From Tannerella forsythia (GTDB lineage Bacteria > Bacteroidota > Bacteroidia > Bacteroidales > Tannerellaceae), in assembly GCF_001006485.1 (NCBI RefSeq), contig NZ_JUET01000119.1, positions 124,001 to 188,000 of the forward strand: a stretch of DNA of 64,000 bases, written 5' to 3'. A model generated the notes under the pieces. The model saw only the letters and a list, made by a program, of their open reading frames with translations, searched no databases and was not told the origin of the DNA. The translations under genes and the position numbers were made by a program. Shown here in pieces: positions 54,413 through 63,386 of the stretch; position 1 is the first letter of the stretch, and each line of letters starts with the position of its first letter.

Positions 54413-55675
54413 ATGATGGAAGAGATACAGAGGCGACCTTTTGTGAGGCCGCTTTTCTTCTGGATCACAGGAATATGGATAGAAATTTGTTTTCCGCTCG
54501 AACGTTGGTCGTTGGTGCTATTGTTTCCGATTCTTCTGTCTGTATTTCTTTCTTTTTTTGCCAAGCGAAGAAATTCCCCATATTTATATGATGCTCGCTG
54601 GATCGGAGGTGCACTGATTGCCTGTTGCTTCGTTTTTCTGGCCATTCAGGCGACCGCTTTGGCCGAGCATCGGTTATCAGAAACTCCGCCTACCTCCCGA
54701 TTGCAAGAGAAAGCACAGAAAATACAACTTCGAGTAGTAGAGAAAATAAACCGGCTGCAACTGTCGGACAGCGAAAAAGCAGTACTGGCAACGATGACGG
54801 TCAACTACCGGCAGGCGATGACACGCGAAGTACGCAATCGCTTCTCGATCACAGGCGTTGCTCATTTGCTTTCGGTCAGCGGATTTCATGTGGCCATCGT
54901 ATGTGGGTTCTTAGGGGTCTGTTTTTCCTTTTTCCCTGACCGATCATTCTTTCGATGGCTTCGGTATGTGCTGATGATGATCTTGATGTGGGCATTTGCT
55001 GCGATATCGGGATTTTCTCCTCCGGCGGTACGTGCCACCCTGATGTTAACGATCTTCGTGACCGGACAGGTGCTTCTTCGGTCACCGGACAAATATAACA
55101 CGCTTGCGGCAGCCGCACTGCTGATGTTGGTTTATGATCCGTTCTATCTGTTCAATGCAGGTTTTCAGTTAAGCTTCACAGCCGTTTTCTTCATTCTGTA
55201 TGTTCAACCTCCTTTATTCCGCCTGCTTCCAATCCGAAACCCATTGATCACCGTTCCTTGGGGAATATTGACTGTTACCGTTGCGGCTCAAATCGGGACC
55301 TTCCCGCTTTGTTGCCATTACTTTGGGCAGAGCTCGACCGTTTTCCTGTTTACTAACTTATTTTTGTCGCTCATCGCCACCTTGCTGATCCCTTTATGTC
55401 TGATCTGGATACTGCTCCCTGTCTCCGTTTCCGGAACAACCGTGCTGCAATCATGGATCGAACAGTTGACGCATGGCATGATGCGGATGGTGAATTGTTT
55501 CTGTCAGATACCGGGAGCTACGTTTACACTGCGTTTTGATGGGATTGCGCTTCTCGGAGCCTATGGTATGCTATTTCTGATCATTGGCTTTCTCCGTTCG
55601 AAGAAAAACGGCTTCTTGTTCGCCGCACTATTCCTCCTCCTGCTTCTGTTGTGTCGGCAAATTATCAAGGGGTGA
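54413..55675 (+). CDS. ComEC/Rec2-family competence membrane protein, short form
   Basis: A 420-aa polytopic membrane protein with the competence domain of ComEC. The signature GVAHLLSVSGFHVAIVCG is at residues ~145-162, followed by SGFSPPAVRATLM near 196 and NAGFQLSF. ComEC forms the inner-membrane channel for DNA uptake. The N-terminal membrane helices are followed by only a short stretch instead of a full DUF4131 domain, and the C-terminal metallo-beta-lactamase-like domain is absent, as in many Bacteroidetes. It follows rpe closely. Confidence 0.88.
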   Translation: MMEEIQRRPFVRPLFFWITGIWIEICFPLERWSLVLLFPILLSVFLSFFAKRRNSPYLYDARWIGGALIACCFVFLAIQATALAEHRLSETPPTSRLQEKAQKIQLRVVEKINRLQLSDSEKAVLATMTVNYRQAMTREVRNRFSITGVAHLLSVSGFHVAIVCGFLGVCFSFFPDRSFFRWLRYVLMMILMWAFAAISGFSPPAVRATLMLTIFVTGQVLLRSPDKYNTLAAAALLMLVYDPFYLFNAGFQLSFTAVFFILYVQPPLFRLLPIRNPLITVPWGILTVTVAAQIGTFPLCCHYFGQSSTVFLFTNLFLSLIATLLIPLCLIWILLPVSVSGTTVLQSWIEQLTHGMMRMVNCFCQIPGATFTLRFDGIALLGAYGMLFLIIGFLRSKKNGFLFAALFLLLLLLCRQIIKG

Positions 55676-55742
55676 CAATGCTCTATCTGACGATTGTTTT
55701 GTTTTATGATTCATATCGTCGTCTTATCCTCTCAAAAAAAGA

Positions 55743-55790
55743 AATCCCGGAAATGCACTGCACGTCCGAGACTTTTTCAGAAGAAAGTAA
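55743..55790. terminator. Possible bidirectional terminator between comEC and rpoD
   Basis: TCCCGGA pairs with TCCGAGA (one mismatch) around an inner TGC/GCA, with A runs on the left and TTTTT on the right, so it could end both converging units. The stem is imperfect. Confidence 0.4.
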
Positions 55791-55822
55791 TTGCTCTAAT
55801 CGATGCAAGCCCTCTCTTTTCC

Positions 55823-56683
55823 TTAACCTAAATACGTTTTCAGTAGCCTGCTGCGCGTTCCTTGCCGTAACCTTCTAATTGCTTTTTCCTTGATCTGGCG
55901 GACACGTTCACGGGTCAATCCGAATTTATCGCCGATCTCTTCTAATGTTACCTCCTGGCATCCGATACCGAAAAACATCTTAATGATGTCACTTTCCCGT
56001 TCGGTCAGCGTAGCAAGCGCCCTGTCGATTTCTCTTGAGAGCGATTCGTTCATCAACGTTCCATCCGCATTCGGAGCATCATCGTTCACCAATACATCCA
56101 AAAGGCTGTTGTCTTCACCCTCAACAAACGGTGCATCCACGGAGATATGACGTCCGGACACTTTGAGCGTATCCGAAATTTTATCCACCGGGATATCCAG
56201 TTCCTGGGCAAGTTCTTCGGGAGAAGGCTTCCGTTCGTTCTCTTGCTCGAATCGGGAAAAGGCTTTGCCTATTTTATTCAGCGAACCTACCTGATTGAGC
56301 GGCAAACGTACGATACGTGACTGCTCGGCCAATGCTTGCAAGATCGATTGACGAATCCACCATACGGCGTACGAGATGAATTTGAATCCTCTCGTCTCGT
56401 CAAATTTTTCTGCAGCCTTGATCAGTCCCAGATTGCCTTCGTTGATCAAGTCGGGTAGGCTAAGTCCTTGATTCTGATATTGCTTTGCAACAGATACCAC
56501 AAAACGCAGATTCGCCCGAGTCAACTTTTCCAACGCTCTCCGATCACCTTTCCTGATGGCTTGTGCCAACTCTACTTCCTCTTCGACGGTGATCAGATCT
56601 TCTCGACCAATCTCTTGAAGATACTTATCCAGCGAAGCGCTTTCGCGATTGGTAATGGATTTTGTAATTTTTAACTGTCTCAT
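55823..56683 (-). CDS. rpoD: Primary RNA polymerase sigma factor (RpoD/SigA)
   Basis: A 286-aa vegetative sigma factor of the short Bacteroidetes type. Region 1.2 ([14 protein letters not shown]), region 2 ([25 protein letters not shown], split at the Glu, and [11 protein letters not shown]), region 3 ([14 protein letters not shown]) and region 4 ([24 protein letters not shown]-like) are all present. Region 1.1 is missing, as normal for the phylum. It recognises the TTTG/TAnnTTTG promoters seen across this window. Transcribed alone, minus strand. Confidence 0.95.
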   Translation of the reverse strand: MRQLKITKSITNRESASLDKYLQEIGREDLITVEEEVELAQAIRKGDRRALEKLTRANLRFVVSVAKQYQNQGLSLPDLINEGNLGLIKAAEKFDETRGFKFISYAVWWIRQSILQALAEQSRIVRLPLNQVGSLNKIGKAFSRFEQENERKPSPEELAQELDIPVDKISDTLKVSGRHISVDAPFVEGEDNSLLDVLVNDDAPNADGTLMNESLSREIDRALATLTERESDIIKMFFGIGCQEVTLEEIGDKFGLTRERVRQIKEKAIRRLRQGTRSRLLKTYLG

Positions 56684-56712
56684 TCAATGAATAGTTGAAA
56701 AACATGGGGGTG

Positions 56713-56720
56713 CAAAGATA
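56713..56720 (-). promoter_or_regulatory. -7 box for rpoD
   Basis: TATCTTTG on the minus strand, 29 bp before the rpoD start codon. No good -33 box is evident. Confidence 0.6.
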
Positions 56721-56800
56721 CTGTTTTTTTGCGTATGATATGTCAGCCCCTATGTTTTTATCATTTTATAACGCTATAACAATCTCACCGACCGATGAGT

Positions 56801-58309
56801 TTATTCGGAGAGATTGATCGCGTAAAACTGTGTCCGGCCGTTCGGATAAAATCCTTTGATAAACAAGCCTTGCTCTTCGGATGAGCCTTTTTGTACGCGT
56901 TCTACGATCCGGTATAAATCTTCAGGGGTCGAAACCTTCTGATCGTTCACGACCATAATGATAAATCCTTTCCGAATACCGGCATCCTGTACCTTCCCTT
57001 TGCCGATACCGTTGACTTCAATGCCGTAGCTTACCCCGTATTCTTTCTTCTGTGCATCACTCAGTTCGCGGAAAGCAGCTCCCAGCATTTCGGCTGCATC
57101 GCCATTTTTCTTTACAACCTCTGTTCCACCTTGTGAATTCCGCAGTTCCACCGTAAAATTTTTGATTGATCCGTAACGGTTTACTTCGAGTTTGACTTTA
57201 TCGCCCGGACGATATTTACTGATCTGCTCCTGCAGAGCATTATTGGAGCGGATACGCACACCGTTGACCGATGTAATCACATCGCCTACTTCGACACCGG
57301 CCTCCTTCGCCGAGCTGCGCTGAGCAAATTCTGCCACATAAGCACCTTCCAATTCTTTCACCTTTTTGTCATTTTGGCTTGCTGCCTGAGCGTTTTGTAT
57401 GACAACACCAAGGATGGCACGCTGTACGGTGCCGTACTGCTTCAGGTCGGCGACGACTTTGCCAGCGATGCTGATGGGCACCGCAAAAGAATAACCCGCA
57501 AAATTACCGGTTTCCGAATAGATGGCCGTATTGATTCCGATCAATTCTCCTTTCGTATTCACTAATGCCCCCCCACTGTTTCCTGCATTGACAGCTGCAT
57601 CGGTTTGAATAAACGACTCGATTTTATTCAGGTTCGTGCTGCCCGACATGATGGCGCGTCCCTTGGCACTGACAATACCGGCTGTCACGGTCGAGGTCAG
57701 GTTAAACGGGTTCCCCACGGCTAACACCCACTCGCCGACTTTGAGTTGTTCGGAATCGCCAAACGACAGGGTTTTTAAATCTTTCGCTTCAATCTTGATG
57801 AGTGCGATGTCCGTATTGGGGTCCGTACCGATAATCTTAGCCGGAAATTTCCGGTTGTCATTCAGCGTTACTTCGAGTTCGTCCGCATTTTCGATTACGT
57901 GATTGTTTGTCACGATATATCCATCGGTCGAGATAATGACTCCTGACCCCGAACCCGAGCGAGGACGCGGCGTGCGTTCCTGAAAACCCCGTCCGTTCCC
58001 GAAAAAGAACTCAAAAGGATCGAAATATTCTCCGCGACCGGACGATCGCTCATTGACTGTTGACCGGATATGTACCACTGCATGAACAGCCATATCGGCA
58101 GCATACGTGAAATCCGTATTTTCTGCCGCATTGGCATGATAGCCTGTCAGTCGGAACGGTTGTTTGAATGTTCCTTCACCGTCATCGACCAAGGCTGCCC
58201 GTACTGTCGCATTGTGCTTCACCATATAAGTCACTGCGCCAATGGCTGTAACAAAGCTTACTACAGCCACAAAAACAATGACCAGTCCTTTTTTCCACAT
58301 TGTTTTCAT
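56801..58309 (-). CDS. degP: Periplasmic serine protease DegP/HtrA (Do family)
   Basis: A 502-aa exported protease and chaperone for envelope quality control. One N-terminal membrane or signal helix (residues ~7-30) is followed by the trypsin-like domain with His137 (NNHVIE), Asp167 (NTDIAL) and Ser245 (GNSGGAL). Two PDZ domains follow (around 295-385 and 400-495; GVEVGDVITSVNG and AGIRKGFIIMVVND). The Gly/Arg/Pro-rich LA loop (residues ~88-120) is present. Single-gene unit; the upstream 265 bp hold only the terminator of the next gene. Confidence 0.95.
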   Translation of the reverse strand: MKTMWKKGLVIVFVAVVSFVTAIGAVTYMVKHNATVRAALVDDGEGTFKQPFRLTGYHANAAENTDFTYAADMAVHAVVHIRSTVNERSSGRGEYFDPFEFFFGNGRGFQERTPRPRSGSGSGVIISTDGYIVTNNHVIENADELEVTLNDNRKFPAKIIGTDPNTDIALIKIEAKDLKTLSFGDSEQLKVGEWVLAVGNPFNLTSTVTAGIVSAKGRAIMSGSTNLNKIESFIQTDAAVNAGNSGGALVNTKGELIGINTAIYSETGNFAGYSFAVPISIAGKVVADLKQYGTVQRAILGVVIQNAQAASQNDKKVKELEGAYVAEFAQRSSAKEAGVEVGDVITSVNGVRIRSNNALQEQISKYRPGDKVKLEVNRYGSIKNFTVELRNSQGGTEVVKKNGDAAEMLGAAFRELSDAQKKEYGVSYGIEVNGIGKGKVQDAGIRKGFIIMVVNDQKVSTPEDLYRIVERVQKGSSEEQGLFIKGFYPNGRTQFYAINLSE

Positions 58310-58503
58310 ACTTCTTATATTTTAGTTGAACGTTTAAATTTAACACTTTCATACAACAAAAGAAACTCAAAAATGATGCAATTATTCCTTTTGAAGGTGA
58401 TTTTTTAACACTTTTAACGGCTACATTCGGCACTTAACCGCGTTTAACGATAAAAAGAGGGATTTCGCTTCATTTTAACACTTCGCATCGGCCATTTTGA
58501 CAG

Positions 58504-58551
58504 TCAGAAAAACAAAGAGACTACGCCCCTCCAACCAATGGCGCAGTCTCT
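58504..58551 (-). terminator. Intrinsic terminator of the DUF3857 gene pair
   Basis: On the minus strand AGAGACT and AGTCTCT pair, with inner CGCC/GGCG across one mismatch, followed by TTTGTTTTT. It ends transcription coming from 58575-62183. Confidence 0.75.
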
Positions 58552-58574
58552 TGAAATATAGGCTTTCCGGTGTT

Positions 58575-60209
58575 TTATTTTTTCTTCAGGATCAACGTGC
58601 GGAACGCATCGTTCTTCCAAAGCAGCACCAGTGAGCGGAACGCATGATATTCGTTCGGTTCGATAATCGATTTTTGGAGTTCAATCTCGCGACGAATGAT
58701 CAGTCGGTTGTCTTCCCGATGCATCGTCAAACTGATTTTTCCGACCGGATTGCTGATTTCTTTCCGAAAGGGGCGTGTTTCAACGTCCCAGCCATCAACC
58801 GTCAGCGTATAGCTGCACGCCTCTTTGATTCGGCAAGGCAGTTCCATCGGTTGAGTACGCGTACTGTTGAGTCGTAGCCGCCATGTGTCAATTCCTTTAT
58901 CGGTAGCCGGTAAAGTATATAATGCATAACCGTTGTTCGGCCGGAGTGCTTGTTGGCGACTAAAGTCGGCCTGGGCTGTCGCATCTTCGCTGTTTATCAA
59001 GGTACCGTTCACATTAGCCATCGTATCATTCAGTGCAATGTGCGCTTGATAGTCTAAGGTCATCTGTTTTTCATCCAGCTGAATCAGCCCCACGCCGTTT
59101 TCTCCCGTCTGCCAGAATTGGTCGAGTCGGGCACGTAGCGCCGGATCGGGTGCATCTTTGCGCAAAGGAGACAGATAATGATCACCGGATTTCACTCGAA
59201 TATCCGAAATGGCACGGACGGCTATCGGCGTAGCGAAAGACGGGAAACTCATCATAATCTCGGCATCTAATCCCGCAGCCATCAGCATGGAGGCCAACAG
59301 AGTCGCCTTTTCTGCCGGTGTACCGTAGGCCGATTGCAAGACCTCGGCAGGCGGACGAATTTTGGCCGACAAGAGGATTGGAAGTTGAGAGGTGGCGATC
59401 TCATCGACCACGTAACGGAGAATCTCCGAGCGCTTCTCATCGGTCGCCTGCTTGCCTTCCAACAATTTAGAAACAAGCGATGTACATGCTTCAGGGTCAA
59501 CTTTCATTGCCGAGAGCCATGCCACACCGTTTTCTCCTTCCGCATTCGAAGCGAAAAGCATGGGCGATGCCTTTCCGGCGGTATATGATTCCATCGGGAA
59601 AGCCGGAATATTTTGGAAGTGCCATGCATACGTTGTCATGCTATGATGCCGGCGAACAATCGGTTCACCCTTTAACGCATTCAGTCCGTAGGTAAGTTTC
59701 TCTTCCTCAGGCAGCGTGATTTCTATTTGATAGTCCTTCACGGGCGAATGCTCCTGCAGCTGTTCGGCTACATCGAGAAAGGGATAGAATCCGACATGGG
59801 TAGTGAGCGTATAATCAAGGCAGATTGTGGCGCCGATTTCCAGCCCCGTATGGGTAACGACCATTTCCCGCAGATGATTATATGCCGGAGCGTCAGCCGC
59901 GAAAGACGGCAGTACCTCATTGAAAGCATTGTCCGGTGTGCGGATCACTGTTCCGTCGGCCTGCTTCGTGTAAGACTCGTTCATTTTCAGGATCTGGAAT
60001 TCCGGATTATAAACGATAAATGTTTCACCGTATAAATTATTGAACGCGAAATGCGTGTTCAGTTTCAATTCTTTCCGGTATCGGAAAGTCATGCTCCCGT
60101 CCCTGTTCCATGTATATTGTTTGACGATTTTGTCAAAAACCGCCTCCGGCTGTGCCGTGACTGCAAGAACAACGAATAAACTAATGATCAGCAGATTATA
60201 TTTTTTCAT
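58575..60209 (-). CDS. DUF3857 protein with degenerate transglutaminase-like domain
   Basis: A 544-aa exported protein (signal NLLIISLFVVLAVTAQ). The N-terminal half is a DUF3857 domain (SMTFRYRKELKLNTHFAFNN, split at the Lys, then VTHTGLEIGATICLDYTL). The middle has the transglutaminase-fold helix (YGTPAEKATLLASMLMAAGLDAEI) but lacks the catalytic Cys that its neighbour has at the matching place, so it is probably not an active enzyme. The C-terminal region is beta-rich. It starts 18 bp after the homologous gene's stop. Confidence 0.82.
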   Translation of the reverse strand: MKKYNLLIISLFVVLAVTAQPEAVFDKIVKQYTWNRDGSMTFRYRKELKLNTHFAFNNLYGETFIVYNPEFQILKMNESYTKQADGTVIRTPDNAFNEVLPSFAADAPAYNHLREMVVTHTGLEIGATICLDYTLTTHVGFYPFLDVAEQLQEHSPVKDYQIEITLPEEEKLTYGLNALKGEPIVRRHHSMTTYAWHFQNIPAFPMESYTAGKASPMLFASNAEGENGVAWLSAMKVDPEACTSLVSKLLEGKQATDEKRSEILRYVVDEIATSQLPILLSAKIRPPAEVLQSAYGTPAEKATLLASMLMAAGLDAEIMMSFPSFATPIAVRAISDIRVKSGDHYLSPLRKDAPDPALRARLDQFWQTGENGVGLIQLDEKQMTLDYQAHIALNDTMANVNGTLINSEDATAQADFSRQQALRPNNGYALYTLPATDKGIDTWRLRLNSTRTQPMELPCRIKEACSYTLTVDGWDVETRPFRKEISNPVGKISLTMHREDNRLIIRREIELQKSIIEPNEYHAFRSLVLLWKNDAFRTLILKKK

Positions 60210-60227
60210 CCTGTATCGTATTTACAT

Positions 60228-62183
60228 TTATTTTCTTTCAAAGATCAACCATTCGTCGGCGAAGTCTTTATGCGCTTTGACCGCTGTACGAAAGCCGTTC
60301 CAGTCTGCCGCGTCATACACACGCTTACGCAACGTCAGTTGATGACTGATATTCACCTTGTTGTTTCGCTGACTCAGCGAACCGATGAAATCGGCGACAG
60401 CACTTGTTTTTCGCTGTTCCCTTGCTTCGCTCCGCATGGTATATCCTGCCGGCACGGTCATCGTCTCTTTCAGTTCGACCAGACGCGAGCAGGCGTCTTT
60501 GAACGCATAACGACGACCGTCCCGCTCCGTATTGATGCGCAGGTAAGTGCGTGCACTCCGATACAATTGTCCGCAGACAGGGCGGAGCATCAGCACCCCG
60601 TCGCCCGTAAGCGCGTAATCGGGGATTTCGAATTTCATTGTGATGTGTATTGGTCCAGCGGTGTAGTCTTTCGGATTCGTACCGTAATCGACGCTCAACA
60701 TGCGAGCTTGCGGCGACACTTGCAGCAGCTCGTTCTCCATGGCTTGCCGCCAACCGGTCATAAAACCTCGCGTGAAAGGGCGGCGCACGCTACCGTCCGA
60801 CTGTCCTTCGGCAGTAACCGTAAATTCGCCACGTAGCGTTCCATCGGCATCGACCGAAGTACGTGCTGAGAGCTTGAAATAATGATTTTCGGGAGGCGAT
60901 ACCGGCGTTTCCAGCAAGCCCGATCCTTCGGGAATACCCGGCAGGTAGTGCTGCTGTTGTTCGGCACTCGACCACAGTTCGCGCAAGAACGGTACCCATG
61001 TCGGATCGAGAGGGATATACTGTCCGCTCGATAACTTCACAACCGTCACACAATGGTTGAAGTGATCGGCCGGAATCGCTTCGATGCGTGACCCTGCCAT
61101 CGTCATGGCCGGATAAGCCTCGAAACCAGCCATTCGCAACATCGAGATCAACAGGGCCGCCTTGTCCTTACAGACACCGCAACGATCGGTAAAGTTCATC
61201 TTCGTCGTATGCAACGTATAGCCTTCGCCTTTCCCCATCGAGATGCCCGAATAGCGCATGTTGTCGGCCACCCAGTGGGTCAGCGCGGCAATCTTTTCCA
61301 TCTCGGTCTTTTTGCCGCGTAACAGTTCGTCCACCTTCTTTTGGGCTGCAGGATCAGCGGCGAAACTGTTGTAGTCTTCATTTACCTTGCTGAACCAAAG
61401 CGATTTGTCTTTCCATTCGGGCGTAGAAGACATCATCAGCTTGGGCGCCACATCGAAGAGATCGACCATATTCGGTTCTTTCACGAAAGGACGTACGTCG
61501 GAAACGGCAAAGCTTAACACTTTACGATCGCCTGAGAGCCGAACAGACGACCGGCATTCGCCCTGATAAAACTCGTACTGTACTTCCTTCGTACGAGGCA
61601 TGTCTACGGTGTAGATTTTCGAAACAGTCGGGACGGTTACCCAAAACGGCACGATATCGTAAAACTGCCCGCGCATGGGAGGAACAAAACGCTCCTCGTC
61701 ATCGGCTGCCAGCAGGGCATAGGTAAAACCTTTCTTGCTGATCTCGTAATCAATGATATCCCCGGCATCGAGCGCGCCGATTTCCAGCATGATCTGCCGT
61801 GCTCCCCAATAGATGGCACGGGCCGGCGCCGCATAGTCACAAGCCTGAGCGACATCGATGGTGCGTTGCGAGCCATCGGCCTTGTACACTGTGGCACGGC
61901 TAAACTCGGCAAAGGCCGTCAGCGGATCGTAATCGTATTTGATCACCCGGTACTTCAGCGCTCCCGCTTTGTTTTTCACTTGCACCACTTGGCGAATCGT
62001 GAAGCTTCCCGATCCGTTATCGGCTACGACGACTCCGGTGCTGTCGAGCAATGCGACAGCCTCATGTTTTTTCCATTCGGCTTGTCCGGCTGCCCGTTCT
62101 TTGAAGGGAAGCCAGCTTTGCGCCATGACCGGCAAACAGCATCCGGCCATCAGCGCGACAATCATTTTTCTCATCATCCTCAT
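60228..62183 (-). CDS. DUF3857 protein with intact transglutaminase domain
   Basis: A 651-aa exported protein; ATG 62183 gives a signal peptide (MIVALMAGCCLPVMAQ). DUF3857 comes first (residues ~50-200; IRQVVQVKNKAGAL, AGDIIDYEI). Then a transglutaminase-like core carries the triad Cys in CGVCKDKAALL (~360), His in DHFNHCVTVV (~395) and Asp in PLDPTW (~410), and a beta-rich C-terminal part follows. Such proteins are common in Bacteroidetes envelopes; substrates are unknown. It is upstream partner of a related, apparently inactive protein, suggesting a duplicated pair in one operon. Confidence 0.87.
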   Translation of the reverse strand: MRMMRKMIVALMAGCCLPVMAQSWLPFKERAAGQAEWKKHEAVALLDSTGVVVADNGSGSFTIRQVVQVKNKAGALKYRVIKYDYDPLTAFAEFSRATVYKADGSQRTIDVAQACDYAAPARAIYWGARQIMLEIGALDAGDIIDYEISKKGFTYALLAADDEERFVPPMRGQFYDIVPFWVTVPTVSKIYTVDMPRTKEVQYEFYQGECRSSVRLSGDRKVLSFAVSDVRPFVKEPNMVDLFDVAPKLMMSSTPEWKDKSLWFSKVNEDYNSFAADPAAQKKVDELLRGKKTEMEKIAALTHWVADNMRYSGISMGKGEGYTLHTTKMNFTDRCGVCKDKAALLISMLRMAGFEAYPAMTMAGSRIEAIPADHFNHCVTVVKLSSGQYIPLDPTWVPFLRELWSSAEQQQHYLPGIPEGSGLLETPVSPPENHYFKLSARTSVDADGTLRGEFTVTAEGQSDGSVRRPFTRGFMTGWRQAMENELLQVSPQARMLSVDYGTNPKDYTAGPIHITMKFEIPDYALTGDGVLMLRPVCGQLYRSARTYLRINTERDGRRYAFKDACSRLVELKETMTVPAGYTMRSEAREQRKTSAVADFIGSLSQRNNKVNISHQLTLRKRVYDAADWNGFRTAVKAHKDFADEWLIFERK

Positions 62184-62251
62184 ATTATTTTTTGTACCGA
62201 TCCTACAATTGCATCGTAACAGCCCTACACGACGAGTCAATGGAGACAAAA

Positions 62252-62304
62252 AAATAGGTAGGGGATGTGCCTCAAACACTCGTTTGTTTTTGACACATCC
62301 CCTA
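62252..62304 (-). terminator. Intrinsic terminator after the sugar-isomerase-like gene
   Basis: On the minus strand TAGGGGATGTG and CACATCCCCTA (11 bp) enclose an inner CAAAC/GTTTG hairpin; TATTTTTTT follows. It lies 91 bp beyond the stop at 62395 and separates that gene from the DUF3857 pair. Confidence 0.85.
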
Positions 62305-62394
62305 TTCTGTTTATCGGAAAAGCAATATCGGAACGCAATGACCGAATTTCAATACTCCCATAACCGCAAGGCTGAAAACGGAACTCGTTTTTAC

Positions 62395-63291
62395 TTACTT
62401 CACAAAGTCGGCAGCGGCAAGAAAGTCATAGCTTTTCTTAACATCTTCTTCGGGTGTGCCGTCATAACGTTCTATTTCGGCATACCAATCTTTAATGCCC
62501 CCTGCGGCATAAGCCTGCTCGAATACGGCTTTGTAGTCTACGACATTCTGTACGCCGATCGCTGTTTCGTCCTTAATATGGAGCAGTTGGATACGCTTTG
62601 GGTATTTCTTCATGTATTCTACCGGGTCGTATCCTCCTTTTTGTGCCCAATATACATCGAGCTCAAAGCACACATGGTCAGCGCTCGTATGCTCCATAAG
62701 CAGGTCGTACAGGGGCGTTCCATCGATCTTGCCTTTGAATTCAAAGTCATGGTTATGATAACCGAACCGGATGCTCGAAGCAGCCGTTTTAAGTCCGATC
62801 TCGCTGAAATAATCGGCGTAGCGTTTGATATTGTCGAGCGTAGCCCGTTCGCCTTTGAGCGGAGCCCACGGCATGATCATGTATTTGAATCCTGCTGTGT
62901 TGTGCGTGTCGATCGCTTTGCTCCACCAAGCCATATCGGCTTCGTAGTCGCCGCTCAGTTCGTGTCCGAGGTGTGCGCTTGTCGCTTTCATTCCCAAATC
63001 ATCGACCATCTTCTTAAACTCAGCCGGTTCCAATCCGTAAATTTTTCCGTCGTTATACGCCGCTGTTTCCAGATTGTTATAGCCCATTTGTGCGACGGTT
63101 TCGAGTGTTTTGCGGATTCCGGCATCTTTGACCATGTCACGCAACGAGTAGAGCTGCAAACCGATATATTTGGATGATCCGGTCTGAAGATTGATACCGT
63201 TGTTACGGGAGTACAAGAAATTCGGCATCACCATGCCGCTTGCGAGCAATAATGAAGCTCGTTTGATAAAGTCACGTCTGTTTTGCATCAC
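62395..63291 (-). CDS. Tat-exported sugar phosphate isomerase/epimerase-like protein
   Basis: A 298-aa protein of the xylose-isomerase-like TIM-barrel superfamily (AP endonuclease 2 type). The N-terminus has a twin-arginine signal (NRRDFIKRASLLLASG), so it is exported folded. Barrel features: YIGLQLYSLRDM, GYNNLETAAY, FGYHNHDFEF near residue 192 (metal His), CFELDVYWAQ near 222 (metal Glu, Asp) and LLHIKDE near 252. Many homologues act on periplasmic sugar derivatives or inositols. The exact reaction is not determinable. -7 box at 63326-63333. Confidence 0.88.
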   Translation of the reverse strand: MMQNRRDFIKRASLLLASGMVMPNFLYSRNNGINLQTGSSKYIGLQLYSLRDMVKDAGIRKTLETVAQMGYNNLETAAYNDGKIYGLEPAEFKKMVDDLGMKATSAHLGHELSGDYEADMAWWSKAIDTHNTAGFKYMIMPWAPLKGERATLDNIKRYADYFSEIGLKTAASSIRFGYHNHDFEFKGKIDGTPLYDLLMEHTSADHVCFELDVYWAQKGGYDPVEYMKKYPKRIQLLHIKDETAIGVQNVVDYKAVFEQAYAAGGIKDWYAEIERYDGTPEEDVKKSYDFLAAADFVK

Positions 63292-63325
63292 GAATTATAA
63301 TTTAAAGTTTGACGAATATTTTTTG

Positions 63326-63333
63326 CAAAGATA
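63326..63333 (-). promoter_or_regulatory. -7 box for the Tat-exported isomerase-like gene
   Basis: TATCTTTG on the minus strand, 34 bp upstream of the start codon. Confidence 0.6.
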
Positions 63334-63386
63334 GCAGATAATCCTGACATCACGCATAGCATTGTCCCCAAAAAGCGATGGGTTGT

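Noticed and set aside
61939-63177. A 412-codon plus-strand frame spanning two minus-strand genes
   Set aside because: It crosses a strong terminator and overlaps the Tat-exported isomerase and DUF3857 genes antisense; no motif.
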